Shown here one piece after another: positions 37,805 through 48,746 of a stretch of DNA of 64,000 nucleotides. Position numbers and translations under genes: made by a program. The notes beneath the pieces are model-generated. The model saw only the letters and a list, made by a program, of their open reading frames with translations, had not been told where the DNA came from and made no database searches. Within the stretch, counting starts at the first letter, position 1. The number at the start of each line of letters is the position of its first letter. Source of the DNA: Antedon bifida (Eukaryota; Echinodermata; Crinoidea; Comatulida; Antedonidae); contig OY727097.1 in the NCBI GenBank assembly GCA_963402885.1, positions 27,893,401-27,957,400 of the forward strand, written 5' to 3'.

Positions 37805-38879
37805 TTTAAGATTAACACAAAAATTGTCACATAAATTAACGTTTAAAGTTTCTTTGTTTGAGAGTTGACTATTATAATTAAGTGTTTTTATAATTTGTTT
37901 AAGTGTCTTTTTAATTTGAGTAACAATTTGGTTCTAAATTAAGAATTTTAATTTTAGTTATTTTTGTGTGTGCTCGTATTACTTGTGTATATAGCTTTGC
38001 AACAACCCTTTGAATATATTATTATTAATGTTGCTTTGATCAAACAATTCATTGTTATTAAGTGATATTGTTTTTGTTAAATTATTGCTGATAGCCATGG
38101 CTGTAACTATGAACAACATGACTCAAGGGCCAGTGTTTTGTCAGGGGTTTCTGTATTGAAAACAAATTAAATTAAAATATCGTTGCTGGCTGTAGTTCTG
38201 TGTTGAAAAACAATATTATAATATTGTTGCTGGCTGTGATTGTAGGAGGTACCTGAAATCATTGTATTCACTCTATTCAGTTTATTTTGCATCATCATCA
38301 TGTGCTGTATGCGATACGAACAAGATGGCCGCCATGGCTCTCCGTCGTAGTATGATTTTGAATACAATTCACTGCTCTAAAGGACACTCTCCAACATAGA
38401 GTAATTGAACAGGCAATTTTTTTTCTATCATTTGATTTAATTCATTTAATTTTTTTTAAACAAGTAATGACAGAAATTATGTATAAATGCTGAAATTTGG
38501 CCACTATGCTGCACTGTTGATCACTTTGTTATTTTTATTACAGTTTTATTATAAACTGCAAAACATTTTAACCAAACTTCCTATTTTCATATTTTTTTCA
38601 GCAAAATATATTAAAGTCAGCAATCAACTGCTATTATTAATATTTCAAGTATGAATAAATTGTGACCATTTACCAATCCTATTTAAGTATACTATATTTT
38701 TTAAATTATTAAGTTTAATATTTTACAATCATATTTGTTATTGATCCCACCAGATTGGGCTGTGATATTATCATGATTGCTTTGTTCATTTTGTAAAAAC
38801 AGTAATATGTACTAGCCTTCTGTATTAATTAATGAATGTTAATTAATTCTAATTAGTATGTTTTTCAATACAATTTTAG

Positions 38880-39302
38880 CTTTTGTATCTTGTTTATAGA
38901 GTTGAATGCAATATTTGGCAATAGTTTTTAGGTCTAAATATAAAGGCACAATGTTATTCTAAAGAAATCTAATGTAGTCTGAAACCCACCAAACGCAAAA
39001 ATGAACAATCAAACCGGAGAGGGCGCTGAGTAAAAACGTGATAACGTATGGAACGCCGAATTTCAACTGTGCGGCTTGCCAAAAAACAGTGATTTCTATA
39101 CCTGTCTTCCTTGTTACTACAAGCATATATGTTATCAATGAATAGGTGGTCTTAATTTTAGCGAATATCGGAGGATTTAATACTTCCAGTTATTTTTTAA
39201 TTGTATTAAATTTGATAAACAAGTGAACGATCGTGAGTTGTGTAAGAATTCCGTGCTCGTGATTTCAATAAATACCAATGAACAAATTAACAACGTTTTC
39301 TT
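38880..39302. repeat. 423-bp duplicated noncoding block, copy 1
   Basis: Aligns without gaps to 44301-44723 with 7 mismatches (98.3%). It contains a GAGAGGGCGCTGAG word and an AATAAA near its right end, but no ORF of note. It lies just 3' of the first C1q gene. Similarity continues weakly to the left, to about 38680. Confidence 0.9.
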
Positions 39303-39531
39303 ATATTTGTGGCTACTATTTACTGCGCTTGCTCTCAAACACTGCACCATCGGCATATATTAAAGAAACAATACAACACTACTACAGCAAACACAGCACA
39401 ACGATATAATTGTACACACTATCTAAGAAAATGTGTCGATATCGCTGGAATCCTATTTTATAGATGTTTGATTTTAAAATAATTATTGGCAACCAAAAAA
39501 AATGCTTGCAGTCTTAATGTGTATGCTTTCC

Positions 39532-39537
39532 TTTATT
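39532..39537 (-). terminator. Poly(A) signal of C1q-collagen gene A
   Basis: TTTATT on the plus strand, AATAAA on the minus strand, within a GTGTATGCTTTC context shared by all three C1q genes. Confidence 0.55.
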
Positions 39538-39727
39538 TCGATTATTATTTGGCCTATACAGTTAGTATAACCACAGAATAAATTAAACATCAAATGTGCT
39601 TGATTTACGTTATTATATGGCTACAACAGCATAAGAGATTTAAAGAGATTAAACATCGAAAAGGAGCTTACATTATGTTTTACGTTGTTATTATAGCCTT
39701 AACAGCTTAAGAGTAGGTCTTTGATAT

Positions 39728-40447
39728 TTAAACATCGAAAAGGAGAAAACCTGTAAAGGTCACGGGGCGAGCAGTAGTGCCGTAAACATAACTAGATTCT
39801 CCATTGGTTAGCCACACCTGGTCACCAGTTTTTAGTTGAAGGGTTGCTCCACTGCTCTGTGTAGAAAAACCTTTAGGATAACTTCGAGTCACTATTGAAA
39901 GTGCCCGCCCATTTAACACCAAGCTAACATCGGCTCGAATTCCTTGAGCATCATGATGACCAAAGCTCAACATAAAATAATACACGCCGGGAAATTGACA
40001 TGTAAACTTTCCGTTATGTTTGTTAAAGTTGTCTCCGTAATTCAGCTCCATTGATGTGAAAGTAATAATCGTTTCTGCAGGAATCACGTGAGTTGTGCGT
40101 ATTGCAGTGAATGCAGATTTATTAACTTGTGCTTGCATCCCGGGATCTCCTTTGTCACCTTTTAATCCGGTATCTCCCTTAGGACCGACCGGTCCTGCTT
40201 TTCCTGGTAATCCTATGGGTCCGTCATCACCTGTATCACCTTTCATTCCAGGGTCTCCTTTCTGGCCTTGATTTCCTTGATTCCCATTCATTCCATGTGT
40301 TCCAGGGATCCCTGGCATTCCAGGTGTACCATGACAGCAAGAGTTGCAAGTATTATCACTGCCATTCTCGTCAACTGCATTGGTTACGCAAATTGCAATA
40401 CACAGACCCAATATGCCTACACACCAGGTAAATGGCCGACTTATCAT
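39728..40447 (-). CDS. C1q-domain collagen, gene A
   Basis: A 239-aa secreted protein of the C1q/TNF superfamily. An N-terminal signal peptide (residues 1-24) precedes a CNSCC cysteine cluster suited to chain cross-linking. Then come 21 uninterrupted Gly-X-Y triplets (about 42-105) and a C1q domain (about 108-239) that closes with [11 protein letters not shown]. Such proteins trimerise and often act as soluble pattern-recognition or matrix molecules; the ligand is unknown. The coding region is one exon. The start ATG lies three bases after an inferred 3' splice site (exon start 40450). It is the first of three minus-strand tandem copies. Confidence 0.92.
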   Translation of the reverse strand: MISRPFTWCVGILGLCIAICVTNAVDENGSDNTCNSCCHGTPGMPGIPGTHGMNGNQGNQGQKGDPGMKGDTGDDGPIGLPGKAGPVGPKGDTGLKGDKGDPGMQAQVNKSAFTAIRTTHVIPAETIITFTSMELNYGDNFNKHNGKFTCQFPGVYYFMLSFGHHDAQGIRADVSLVLNGRALSIVTRSYPKGFSTQSSGATLQLKTGDQVWLTNGESSYVYGTTARPVTFTGFLLFDV

Positions 40448-40810
40448 TATCTACATATAGATAAATGTAATAATAATAATTTAGGTTGGTTTGCTCTATC
40501 TTTTGATCTTGATCTAACTTTTACTTCCAACATTATTTCAACATTGCCTAGCAAAAATCCCGAGTTTACACACACCAGATCGAGCGTCCTAAGTGATGTG
40601 AAATTTGTATTAGACAGATATTTACTTGAATTTTAAATAACAGAAAAGTTCTGTTCCCGCAGAAAAAATGTATGACAGAATGTTTTACAGGAAAGCCATA
40701 CCGAAGACCAAAGTAAACTTAGTACGTGGGAAATACATGCCACTGGTTAGTAAAAAGACAATTTAGTCTAGAGAAAAGTGAACTAAAATTTAAAAAAAAA
40801 ACCCTCTAAC

Positions 40811-40870
40811 CTTTAAAATATGTTGCAACTATCTTCATAAAAGTGTAGAATCAAATCAAAACTGCATGAT
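40811..40870 (-). other. Inferred noncoding exon 1 of C1q gene A
   Basis: On the minus strand a TTTTAAAG|GTTAGA donor ends this segment at 40811, and it is conserved in gene B. The 5' end is approximate. The intron would run 40451-40810. Confidence 0.5.
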
Positions 40871-40871
40871 A

Positions 40872-40960
40872 TGACTTGTTATAATGCTGAAGGTTATCAC
40901 GTGGTCGAAAATACAATCTTCTGTTTGGTTGATAAATTTAGAACTTGTTGCTTCAATCAA
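40872..40960 (-). promoter_or_regulatory. Putative promoter module of C1q gene A
   Basis: Conserved in all three C1q genes: an E-box CACGTG (40898-40903), a TATAA-like word on the minus strand (40875-40884), a GATAAATTTAG word, and a degenerate inverted CCAAT. Confidence 0.45.
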
Positions 40961-42230
40961 CTATTTGGTATCTATTTTATAAGCAAACTTAGACAAAACA
41001 TCTGGCCTGTATAAGTCACGTTACTTACTTTGAAACCTTTCAACAAATATATTGTACTAATTTGTACATCTGTAAGTTTCACATCAGTGCTTACTTTCCT
41101 GTATATGAATATGTGGATATATTGTACGAACAACTTTGACATAACAAACTTCGACATAATAATGCCAGTATTACGTCAGAAGTTACTGTACTGAAAACAA
41201 AAATGATTTAAAATATTGTTCCTGGCCCTGGTTCTAGTAGCTAGCTAAACTCAGTTTATTTTGCGTTATACGAAAGTTGGCTTTCCATAGCTTTCTGTCC
41301 AGTACTTTTTAGTCGGTACTAGTCAGTACTACAGCTCACTATGTCGGTCGGTTGGTCGGTCGGTCTCAAATTTGAGTACGCGACTGCAGCCATGTATATG
41401 GCCTTGTTTGCATACCATACACTATCTCTCTAAAACAATGACATTTTCCAAAAAGAGGTAATTTGAACAGGCTTCTTTATTATTGATTCAATTATGGACG
41501 ATAGAAACAGAAGGACTAAAGTGGTGTTACAAAATAAACAAAGGCTTCTTTGGAGCGCATACGCCGTTACATACATAGGCATACATGATAAATTACATTA
41601 TTTAATAGTCTACAGATATAACTTTAGTTTCAGGAGGTTTCCGGAACAATATAATAATTCAAATATAAAATTGCATATTTTATTAATATTCTCAAATACT
41701 TAAAATTCCGATCGTAAGAAAATGAACTTTTCGTAGTCTGATTTTGATGAATTTAAAAACAATTGTTCACCAACATATTCTTTTTGCCAATTAATCCTCG
41801 ACGCATACATGTCAATAGAGCAATCAGACTGCGCATAGGATTTATAAATGGGTATGTTTTGTTGTAAGTCCTGATTTACAATAGGTGTTTACTTTCTATA
41901 GAGGGCCGCAGCAGCATGGCAGCACAGAGTGTTCGTCCGATTGGCAGCAGCTTTAGTATACCAGGGCTTCTTTTATAGAAGAACCCCATTTCGAAAAGAT
42001 TAGTCTGCAAATAGTAATCTCGAAAAAAGGGCTATCTCGAAATCAAGCCCACAGGGAGGATTTTTTTTCATGACAGATGGGCTTCTTTTCAAGATAAAAT
42101 ATTTGAATAATCGCGATGTGAAGGAGTCACTGATTAATTTGAACATGCATATAGTTTATTGCTGCTAATGTACACTTCTATGATGCTTTTTAACCATGGA
42201 GCCTAAACCTTTGAAAAAAGAAATTCTAGT
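40961..42230. other. Intergenic region between C1q genes A and B
   Basis: No gene recognised. The part 41190-41490 resembles 38155-38410, suggesting that a larger unit was duplicated along with the C1q genes. Confidence 0.5.
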
Positions 42231-42249
42231 CTCAATGTGTATGCTTTCT

Positions 42250-42255
42250 TTTATT
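42250..42255 (-). terminator. Poly(A) signal of C1q-collagen gene B
   Basis: Minus-strand AATAAA in the same context as in genes A and C. Confidence 0.55.
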
Positions 42256-42374
42256 TCAATTGCTACAGTATTATACCTATACAGGTAGTATTGAAAGTGA
42301 ATATCAAATGGGTTTACATTATGTTCTCCGTTGTTATTTTAGCCATAACAGCTTAAGAGTAGGCATTAATGATA

Positions 42375-43109
42375 TTAAACATCGAAAAGGAGAAAACCTG
42401 TAAAGGTCACGGGGCGACCAGTAGTACCAAAAACATAACTAGGTCCTCCATTGAATAGCCAGACCTGGTCACCAGTTTTTAGTTGAAGGGTTGCTCCATA
42501 AGTCTGTTGAGCATGACCTTTAGAATAACTTCGAGTCACTTGCGCAATGACCCTCCCATTAAACATTAAACTGACATCTGCTCGAATTCCTTGAGAATCA
42601 TTTTGAGCATAGCTAAATATAAAATAATACACGCCAGGATATTGACATGTAAACATTCCGCTATTTTTGTTAAAACTATTGCCGTAATTAAGTTCCATTG
42701 TAGTGAAAGTGATCAATGTCTCTGGAGGGATTATTGGAGTTGTGCGTAGTGCAGTGAATGCAGATTTTCTAACTTGTGCTTGCACCCCGGGATCTCCTTT
42801 GTCACCTTTTAATCCGGTATCCCCTTTAGGACCCACCGGTCCTGCTTTCCCGGGTAATCCTATGGGTCCGTCATCACCTGTATCACCTTTCATTCCAGGA
42901 TCTCCTTTCTGGCCTTGGTTTCCTTGATGCCCAGGTATGCCATGTGTTCCAGGGATCCCTGGCATTCCAGGTGTACCTTGGCAGCAAACGTTGCAAGTAT
43001 TATTAGCAGTAGCACTGCCTTGTTCATCAACTGCATTGGTCGCAGCAATGTTGATTGCAATACACACACCCAAGATGCCTACACACCAGGTAAATGGCAA
43101 ACTCATCAT
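42375..43109 (-). CDS. C1q-domain collagen, gene B
   Basis: A 244-aa paralogue of gene A. It has a signal peptide (about residues 1-26), a CNVCC cluster with an N-glycosylation sequon (NNT) just before it, 21 Gly-X-Y triplets and a C1q domain ending TGFLLFDV. Two ATGs are adjacent; the first is chosen because it directly follows the inferred 3' splice site (exon start 43112). Gene A matches it most closely in the collagen stretch, while the C1q surface loops (such as YAQNDSQ against GHHDAQ) differ. Confidence 0.92.
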   Translation of the reverse strand: MMSLPFTWCVGILGVCIAINIAATNAVDEQGSATANNTCNVCCQGTPGMPGIPGTHGIPGHQGNQGQKGDPGMKGDTGDDGPIGLPGKAGPVGPKGDTGLKGDKGDPGVQAQVRKSAFTALRTTPIIPPETLITFTTMELNYGNSFNKNSGMFTCQYPGVYYFIFSYAQNDSQGIRADVSLMFNGRVIAQVTRSYSKGHAQQTYGATLQLKTGDQVWLFNGGPSYVFGTTGRPVTFTGFLLFDV

Positions 43110-43443
43110 TATCTACATAGATGAAAGAAAGAAGATCTTAAACTAAATGATAATAATTTAAACATTTAGCTTGGTTCTTGGATTGAAGAATGACAAACAA
43201 TTTCGATTCAACATGCCCTAGCAAATCTTCGGAGTGGCAACAAAAATAACACATATGTTGACGTTTTAACAGATATTTACCTGAATTTTGATAGTGAATA
43301 AAAGAAAGTTGTGTCCCTACAGAAATGTTTGAAAGAGAGAATGTTTTAGATGAATACAAGAGTAAATTTAATGACATTAGTAGGCCTACTGTACGTGGAA
43401 AAGACTTGCCAATGATTACTAAAAAAACATTACCCTAACTAAC

Positions 43444-43500
43444 CTTTAAAAAATGTTGTAACAGCTATCTTCATGAAAGTGTAGAAACAAACCAAAACTG
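43444..43500 (-). other. Inferred noncoding exon 1 of C1q gene B
   Basis: Minus-strand TTTAAAG|GTTAGT donor at 43444, matching gene A. The 5' end is approximate; the intron would be 43113-43443. Confidence 0.5.
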
Positions 43501-43612
43501 CATGATATGACTTCTTCAACATCGGTTTTAATATGTTAAAGATTATCACGTGGTCGAAATACACTCATCTCTTTGGTTGATAAATTTAGCACTTGTTGCT
43601 GCTCCAATCAGC
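43501..43612 (-). promoter_or_regulatory. Putative promoter module of C1q gene B
   Basis: E-box CACGTG at 43547-43552, GATAAATTTAGCACTTGTTG, and CCAATCA (43604-43610, an inverted CCAAT relative to the gene). The TATAA-like word is less clear than in A and C. Confidence 0.45.
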
Positions 43613-45310
43613 AATTAATTGATATCTATGTTCTATCTATACCATATTCTGGCTTAGACGAAAAGCAAACTTAGTCTGGCCTGATGTCACGCTACTCATT
43701 TAAAGACATTTACAAATAGGCCTATTGTAGGCCTACAAATCATACATCTGTAAGTTTCACATCAATGCTTACTTTCGTGTATATTAATATGTGGAGAAAA
43801 CATTATAAATGACATTGACAAGTTTCCATAATAAGTATTGTAGGTCTAATAGTGTACCGTACCTGCTATATCGAGTGCTTTGGTTTCAGATGTACTGGTC
43901 TTGGTGGCCAGTTTTGGGAGTTGAATATAATTATAATTAAGTGTCCTAAGGTATTTTCAGGTATTTTCTAGGTACATAAAGAGTCGCTCGACGATATTGT
44001 TTCGTTTCACTTTTTGACAATCCTGTCTACCTCCTAAAGTGTTTTGTTTGTGACCAATTGATAATTTTATTTTGATAGAAAAGACGAAATAAATAAAATG
44101 AATAAATATTCTATTTAAGTATACATTGTTTTAAAATTTAGTAAATTGTTAAATTTATTATCCAACAATCATAATTTCTAGCGATCCCACCAGACTGGTT
44201 TTGTAAAAACAGTAATATAGTGTAGGCCTACTATCCTTCTGTATTAATTACAATAAATGTTAATTGATTCTAATTAGTATGTTTTTAAACACAATTTCAG
44301 CTTTTGTATCTTGTTTATAGAGTTGAATGCAATATTTGGCAATAGTTTTAAGGTCTAAATATAAAGGCACAATGTTATTCTAAAGAAATCTAATGTAGTC
44401 TGAAACCCACCAAACGCAAAAATGAACAATCAAACCGGAGAGGGCGCTGAGTAAAAACGTGATAACGTATGGAACGCCGAATTTCAACTGTGCGGCTTGC
44501 CAAAAAACAGTGATTTAAATACCTGTCTTCCTTCTTACTACAAGCATATATGTTATCAATGAATAGGTGGTCTTAATTTTAGCGAATATCGGAGGATTTA
44601 ATACTTTCAGTTATTTTTTAATTGTATTAAATTTGATAAACAAGTGAACGATTGTGAGCTGTGTAAGAATTCCGTGCTCGTGATTTCAATAAATACCAAT
44701 GAACAAATTAACAACGTTTTCTTGTTTTTTTTCCTCCTAGTCAATATTTACTGCGCTTGCGCTGAATAATAACGGTACCCGGTTTAAAGCCGGTTATCCA
44801 GAAACAATCGATAACGGCAAACACACTCAAAGCATAATTTTTCACACTTGCCTACAAAATAATAGGCCGCTTATAACAAATTCAGAAGAAAGGAATGCCA
44901 AACTTATTGATGCATTGAAAATATGTAAATTAACACAAAACAGTTACGTTTAAGGTGCGCGCGAGTGTGTGTATGTGTGTGGTGATTAAAATAAGTTTGG
45001 AAATAGTAATCTTTAGAATATTAGAAAAATACTAAATACTAAACAAAATTGGCTTTCAATTGAGTTTCAGTTTCAGAATGGCTAATTTCAACAAAAAAGT
45101 AGTATATTTTGTCGTCTTAAAGATCAGCTCAGCTGATGTAAATGCAGTTTGTTTGAATATACTGTACTGAAAATTCGTATATCAAGTCTTCATTTTAAAT
45201 GATTCCTTCTTTTTTCTAACTTGTGTGTGTGTGATCATTTTAATATTTGCACGGGACGCATGCAGGTAATATCTGTAGTGATATTTAAAAAAAAAGATAT
45301 ATAAAGGCTG
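43613..45310. other. Intergenic region between C1q genes B and C
   Basis: Contains the second 423-bp block (44301-44723), a GT-rich stretch near 44950, and a LINE/SINE-like tail ending in an AATTTG repeat near 45425-45455. No gene recognised. Confidence 0.55.
44301..44723. repeat. 423-bp duplicated noncoding block, copy 2
   Basis: Direct-orientation copy of 38880-39302, offset exactly 5,421 bp, 7 mismatches and no gaps. It lies 3' of C1q gene C. Weaker similarity extends left to about 44110. Confidence 0.9.
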
Positions 45311-45327
45311 TATGTGTATGCTTTCTT

Positions 45328-45333
45328 TTTATT
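45328..45333 (-). terminator. Poly(A) signal of C1q-collagen gene C
   Basis: Minus-strand AATAAA in the shared GTGTATGCTTTC context. Confidence 0.5.
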
Positions 45334-45489
45334 TCAATTAATTATTTCATAGACTACATTTTATCTACTTCTCAGATTAGGCATAAGATTATATATTGGC
45401 TTACTCTAGAGCGGTACGCTCTTTAAATAACAATAAATTTGAATTTGAATTATATCATTAACAGAACTAGAATATTTTAATACAAGATT

Positions 45490-46212
45490 TTAAACATCGA
45501 AAATCAGAAAACCAGTAAATGTAATTGGTCGACCACCTCCACCGTGAATATTAGTATTTCTATTGGATAGCCAGACCTGGTCACCAGTTTTAAGTTGAAG
45601 GGTTGTTCCATAGGTCTGTTGAGCATGACCTTTAGAATAGCTTCGCGTCACTATTGAAATCGTCCGCCCATTCAACACCATATCTAGATCGGCTCGCACT
45701 TCAGAAGAATTTTGATTAAACGTCAAAAAGCTCAACATAAAATAATAAACGCCGGGATATTGACATGTGAACATCCCGCTATTTTTGTTAAAGTTGTTGC
45801 CGTAATTAAGTTCCATTGTAGTGAATGTGATAAATGTCTCCGCAGGGGTCACATGAGTTGTGCGTAGCGCAGTGAAGGCAGACTTTCTAACTTGTGCTTG
45901 CACCCCGGGATCTCCTTTGTCGCCTTTTAATCCTGTATCTCCTTTAGGACCCACCGGCCCTGCTTTTCCTGGTAATCCTATAGGTCCGTCATCACCCTTT
46001 TTGCCTTTCATTCCAGGGTCTCCTTTCTGGCCTTGATGCCCAGGTATGCCATGTGTTCCAGGGATCCCTGGCATTCCAGGTGTACCTTGACAGCAAGCGT
46101 TGCAAGTGTTATTAGCAGCAGCACTGCCTTGTTCATCAAATGCATTGGTTACGCCAATTGCAATACACAGACCTAATATGCCTACACACCAGGTAAATGG
46201 CCAACTCATCAT
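45490..46212 (-). CDS. C1q-domain collagen, gene C
   Basis: A 240-aa paralogue. It has a signal peptide, an NNTCNACC cluster, and 20 Gly-X-Y triplets, one fewer than A and B (the GNQ triplet is absent); GKK GDD replaces GDT GDD. The C1q domain ends [11 protein letters not shown]. Its loop [15 protein letters not shown] is longer than the same loop in A and B and adds an NSS sequon. The first of two adjacent ATGs is used because it follows the inferred splice site (exon start 46215). Confidence 0.92.
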   Translation of the reverse strand: MMSWPFTWCVGILGLCIAIGVTNAFDEQGSAAANNTCNACCQGTPGMPGIPGTHGIPGHQGQKGDPGMKGKKGDDGPIGLPGKAGPVGPKGDTGLKGDKGDPGVQAQVRKSAFTALRTTHVTPAETFITFTTMELNYGNNFNKNSGMFTCQYPGVYYFMLSFLTFNQNSSEVRADLDMVLNGRTISIVTRSYSKGHAQQTYGTTLQLKTGDQVWLSNRNTNIHGGGGRPITFTGFLIFDV

Positions 46213-46242
46213 TATCTACATAGATGAATGAAAACAGATCTT

Positions 46243-46275
46243 AAGCTTGGTTCCCACTAGGACTATGACCAATCA
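46243..46275. mobile_element. Half of a GTGGTTCCC-type MITE in C1q gene C intron
   Basis: TTAAGCTTGGTTCCCACTAG matches the left end of the complete element at 57868-58152; no right end was found. Confidence 0.5.
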
Positions 46276-46587
46276 CATTTGATCTGTTGCGGATTGTTCA
46301 AAATTACTGAGTCAGTGCGTTCGGCATAGAAAAACACCAATCTTTATGGTTTACTCTACTTCACAGAATAATATAAGAATGTCAGAATAACCAAACGTTT
46401 TAGAAAATCAAGTAGAAAATGTTTATTAAGAGAAGAAGAGAAGTATGCGGAGAAGTGTTGAGCAAGAATATTTACCTAAAATGGAAGTGAAAAATTGTGT
46501 CCCTATACAGTGAAATGTATTACTAGACTAGCATATTAAGACAGCAAGTTTTAAAAGAAGAAAGTACAGTGCAGTAAGATCAGAGAC

Positions 46588-46700
46588 TTGTCACTAAATA
46601 TGGTAGTGATATGCCCAAATATAGTAGTGAAATTACATCATCATGTCCATATATGGGCACATAACATTTTTTGTTACATCAAGTTTGATAGTAACAATCA
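46588..46700. mobile_element. Degraded copy of the AGCTCTGTC MITE
   Basis: Contains the family core ATATGGTAGTGATATGCCCA and a right part with AGTTTGATAGT, but the termini have decayed. It lies in the inferred intron of C1q gene C. Confidence 0.6.
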
Positions 46701-46752
46701 GGTTTATTAAAGAAAACTGACAAACTAAATCTTCAAAAAACATGGCTCTTAC

Positions 46753-46800
46753 CTTAAACATGTTGCTAGTTTCATGAAAATGTGGAAACAAACCAAGCTG
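46753..46800 (-). other. Inferred noncoding exon 1 of C1q gene C
   Basis: Minus-strand ATGTTTAAG|GTAAGA donor at 46753. The 5' end is approximate; the intron would be 46216-46752. Confidence 0.5.
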
Positions 46801-46902
46801 CATGATATGACTTGTTATAATATGTTTGAAGATTATCACGTGGTCAAAAATGCATGTTCTGTTTGGTTGATAAATTTAGCACTTGTTGCTCCAATCATCA
46901 AT
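46801..46902 (-). promoter_or_regulatory. Putative promoter module of C1q gene C
   Basis: E-box CACGTG (46837-46842), TATAA-like word on the minus strand (46811-46820), GATAAATTTAGCACTTGTTG, and CCAATCA (46891-46897). Order and spacing match genes A and B. Confidence 0.45.
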
Positions 46903-47580
46903 ATTAATTGGTATCTTTACCATTTTATCTATACCATGTTCCGGCTTAAACCAAAAGCAAACTTAGATCTGTCCTGTAAGTCACGCATTCGTTTGAAAAC
47001 CTTTCAACAATTAATATATTGTACAAATTATACATCTTTAAATTTACATCAATTTAACGGCTTACTTTCATGTAGATTAATGTGTGGAGAAAGAATATTT
47101 ACATTATATGATAACAAACTTTCATAATAAGTGCTGCATACTGTACCTGCTATTTCACTCGTTCTTGCGTGTCTTGGTTTATGGTCACATGGCATACTTT
47201 CATTTCAATTCCCAGGCAGAGTTTAGCTAATCCAATTTCAAGTGTTTAATGTATTTATATGTAGCGTTTACACACCTGTACAATTCACATCAATTAGGCT
47301 TATAATGCTTAATTTTGTCAAGTTCGTGTTGTGTAGAATATTTACTTATATCATTTCTCCTGAAATTGAAAAATAAGACTTCAAATAAACACTTTCCATA
47401 AATTAATTGATGTACATGGATAATTGGAATTTCCACAAGTTATATCAAATGTGTCTCTTTTTATGACATGTTCCCATTTTTCTCATGTTATTAAAATGAA
47501 TAAATCATTGAATAAAAATAGATAAAACCTGTACCTTGTTTGCAAAAATAAATTTAGTTAAATTACAAAATAAAACCCTT
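46903..47580. other. Intergenic region between C1q gene C and UQCRQ
   Basis: AT-rich; no gene or clear repeat seen. The two flanking genes are divergently transcribed across it. Confidence 0.5.
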
Positions 47581-47691
47581 GTGGCGTGCCACACTTGTTT
47601 GCGCCGCCATCGGTTTGGTGCTTGACCCACGATCTACCATACTTGCGATCGCGACACGACAAAATAAAAAGTTTCATTGTTCATAAGAAAC
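47581..47691 (+). promoter_or_regulatory. UQCRQ: Probable UQCRQ promoter and noncoding first exon
   Basis: A CpG-containing stretch (TTTGCGCCGCCATCGG near 47598, GCGATCGCGACACGAC) ends at an AAAC|GTAAGT donor (47692). An acceptor TTTTTTACAG at 48048 would join it to the coding exon. Confidence 0.4.
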
Positions 47692-48081
47692 GTAAGTAGC
47701 CACTAAAAACGTCAAATTATCTTATTAATATGATTGTGCTTCACTAGTTGGATGTCATGTTCTACTAGAAAAACGTATTTGGATGTTGTTTAGTAGTATT
47801 TTAATACAATTAGGCCAAGATAATCTAGGCCTCTAAATAGCCGGTGATTGTTCTAATTTCATAAAGCCGGTTTCTTCCTCACACCTGTCAAAGCTTCTCT
47901 TGTAGCTTGTAGTTTTTAGCAGTCGTTTAGTCCTTTTGACTATCAATCATTTCAAATGTTATTATTAAAACGGTTCATAGTGTAAAATAAGCATATTTTT
48001 TAATGTTCTACTGTACCACGCTTCTAAAATATTACATATTTTTTACAGAGAGGCTATATTTATTTATACAATATAAACAAA

Positions 48082-48513
48082 ATGGGCCTAAAGTTTGGTA
48101 ATCTTGCGAAGTACAGTAATGTGATTACCTACTCTTTGTCGCCGTATGCACAAAAGCCCTTTGCAGGCTTTTTCAAGAATGGAATTCCCAACTTATGGCG
48201 TAGATTCAGAAGCAAAGTATTTATTATGGCTCCACGTAAGTAATACGTAACACTAACACTAACACTAACAATGCGATTTTTAAACTTCCAACTACTGTAG
48301 TAAAAAATACCATTTTTTAGACAGAAATTTATTTTAAAAACAAGTGAATAATTGTTAAAAGATCCAAATTCAATAAAACGAGCATAATTGTTTATAAATG
48401 TTTCTTTTTCGTTTTCAGCTTTTATCTTTGGATATCTTGTGTATTCGTGGGGAACTGAAAAACATAGACAACTAAGTCGCAAGGATCCTGCCGTCTACGC
48501 CAACGATGAATAG
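48082..48513 (+). CDS. UQCRQ: Ubiquinol-cytochrome c reductase subunit UQCRQ (complex III subunit 8)
   Basis: Small inner-membrane subunit of respiratory complex III. Two coding exons, 48082-48235 and 48419-48513 (phase 1 junction), give 82 residues, the same length as the human protein. The pattern is conserved: MG.KFGNL at the N terminus, YSLSP at 18-22, a basic GIPN..RR.R segment, a helix FIFGYLVYSWGTE, and a C terminus RKDPAVYANDE. Neither exon alone makes a long ORF. Start at 48082 is the first ATG after an inferred acceptor (48048). AATAAA at 48747-48752 is a likely poly(A) signal. The PHKA start codon is only about 350 bp further on. Confidence 0.93.
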
Positions 48514-48746
48514 ATATTGTATGTTTTATGAAGTGATAAAAATGTGTGAACATTTGTGTGGAAATTTCAGTAGGAATGTATCAATTGGAAGTTGATTTAT
48601 ACCATACAACAAACATTTTAAATTTGGCATGCTCCTAATTGGAGACAAGACAACTGAAAAAAAATCTCCTAAGTTTGTGATTAAGACAAATAAAAAGCAA
48701 TACTGTAATTTCTTTGATTTGTTTGTTGCTGTAGATGAGATGTTGA

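Larger units (their letters stand above)
36996..39500. other. Intergenic region between the FAT-like gene and the C1q cluster
   Basis: Contains an unexplained small ORF (37544-37804), a GC-rich AAGATGGCCGCC element at 38324, a segment near 38155-38410 related to 41190-41490, and the first copy of a 423-bp duplicated block (38880-39302). Confidence 0.6.

Noticed and set aside
40268-40636. 122-codon plus-strand ORF
   Set aside because: Antisense to the start of C1q gene A; no independent signature.
42703-43146. Plus-strand proline/glycine-rich ORFs
   Set aside because: Antisense shadows of the C1q gene B collagen triplets.
48129-48482. 117-codon minus-strand ORF
   Set aside because: Antisense to UQCRQ, whose two exons give a full-length conserved protein.
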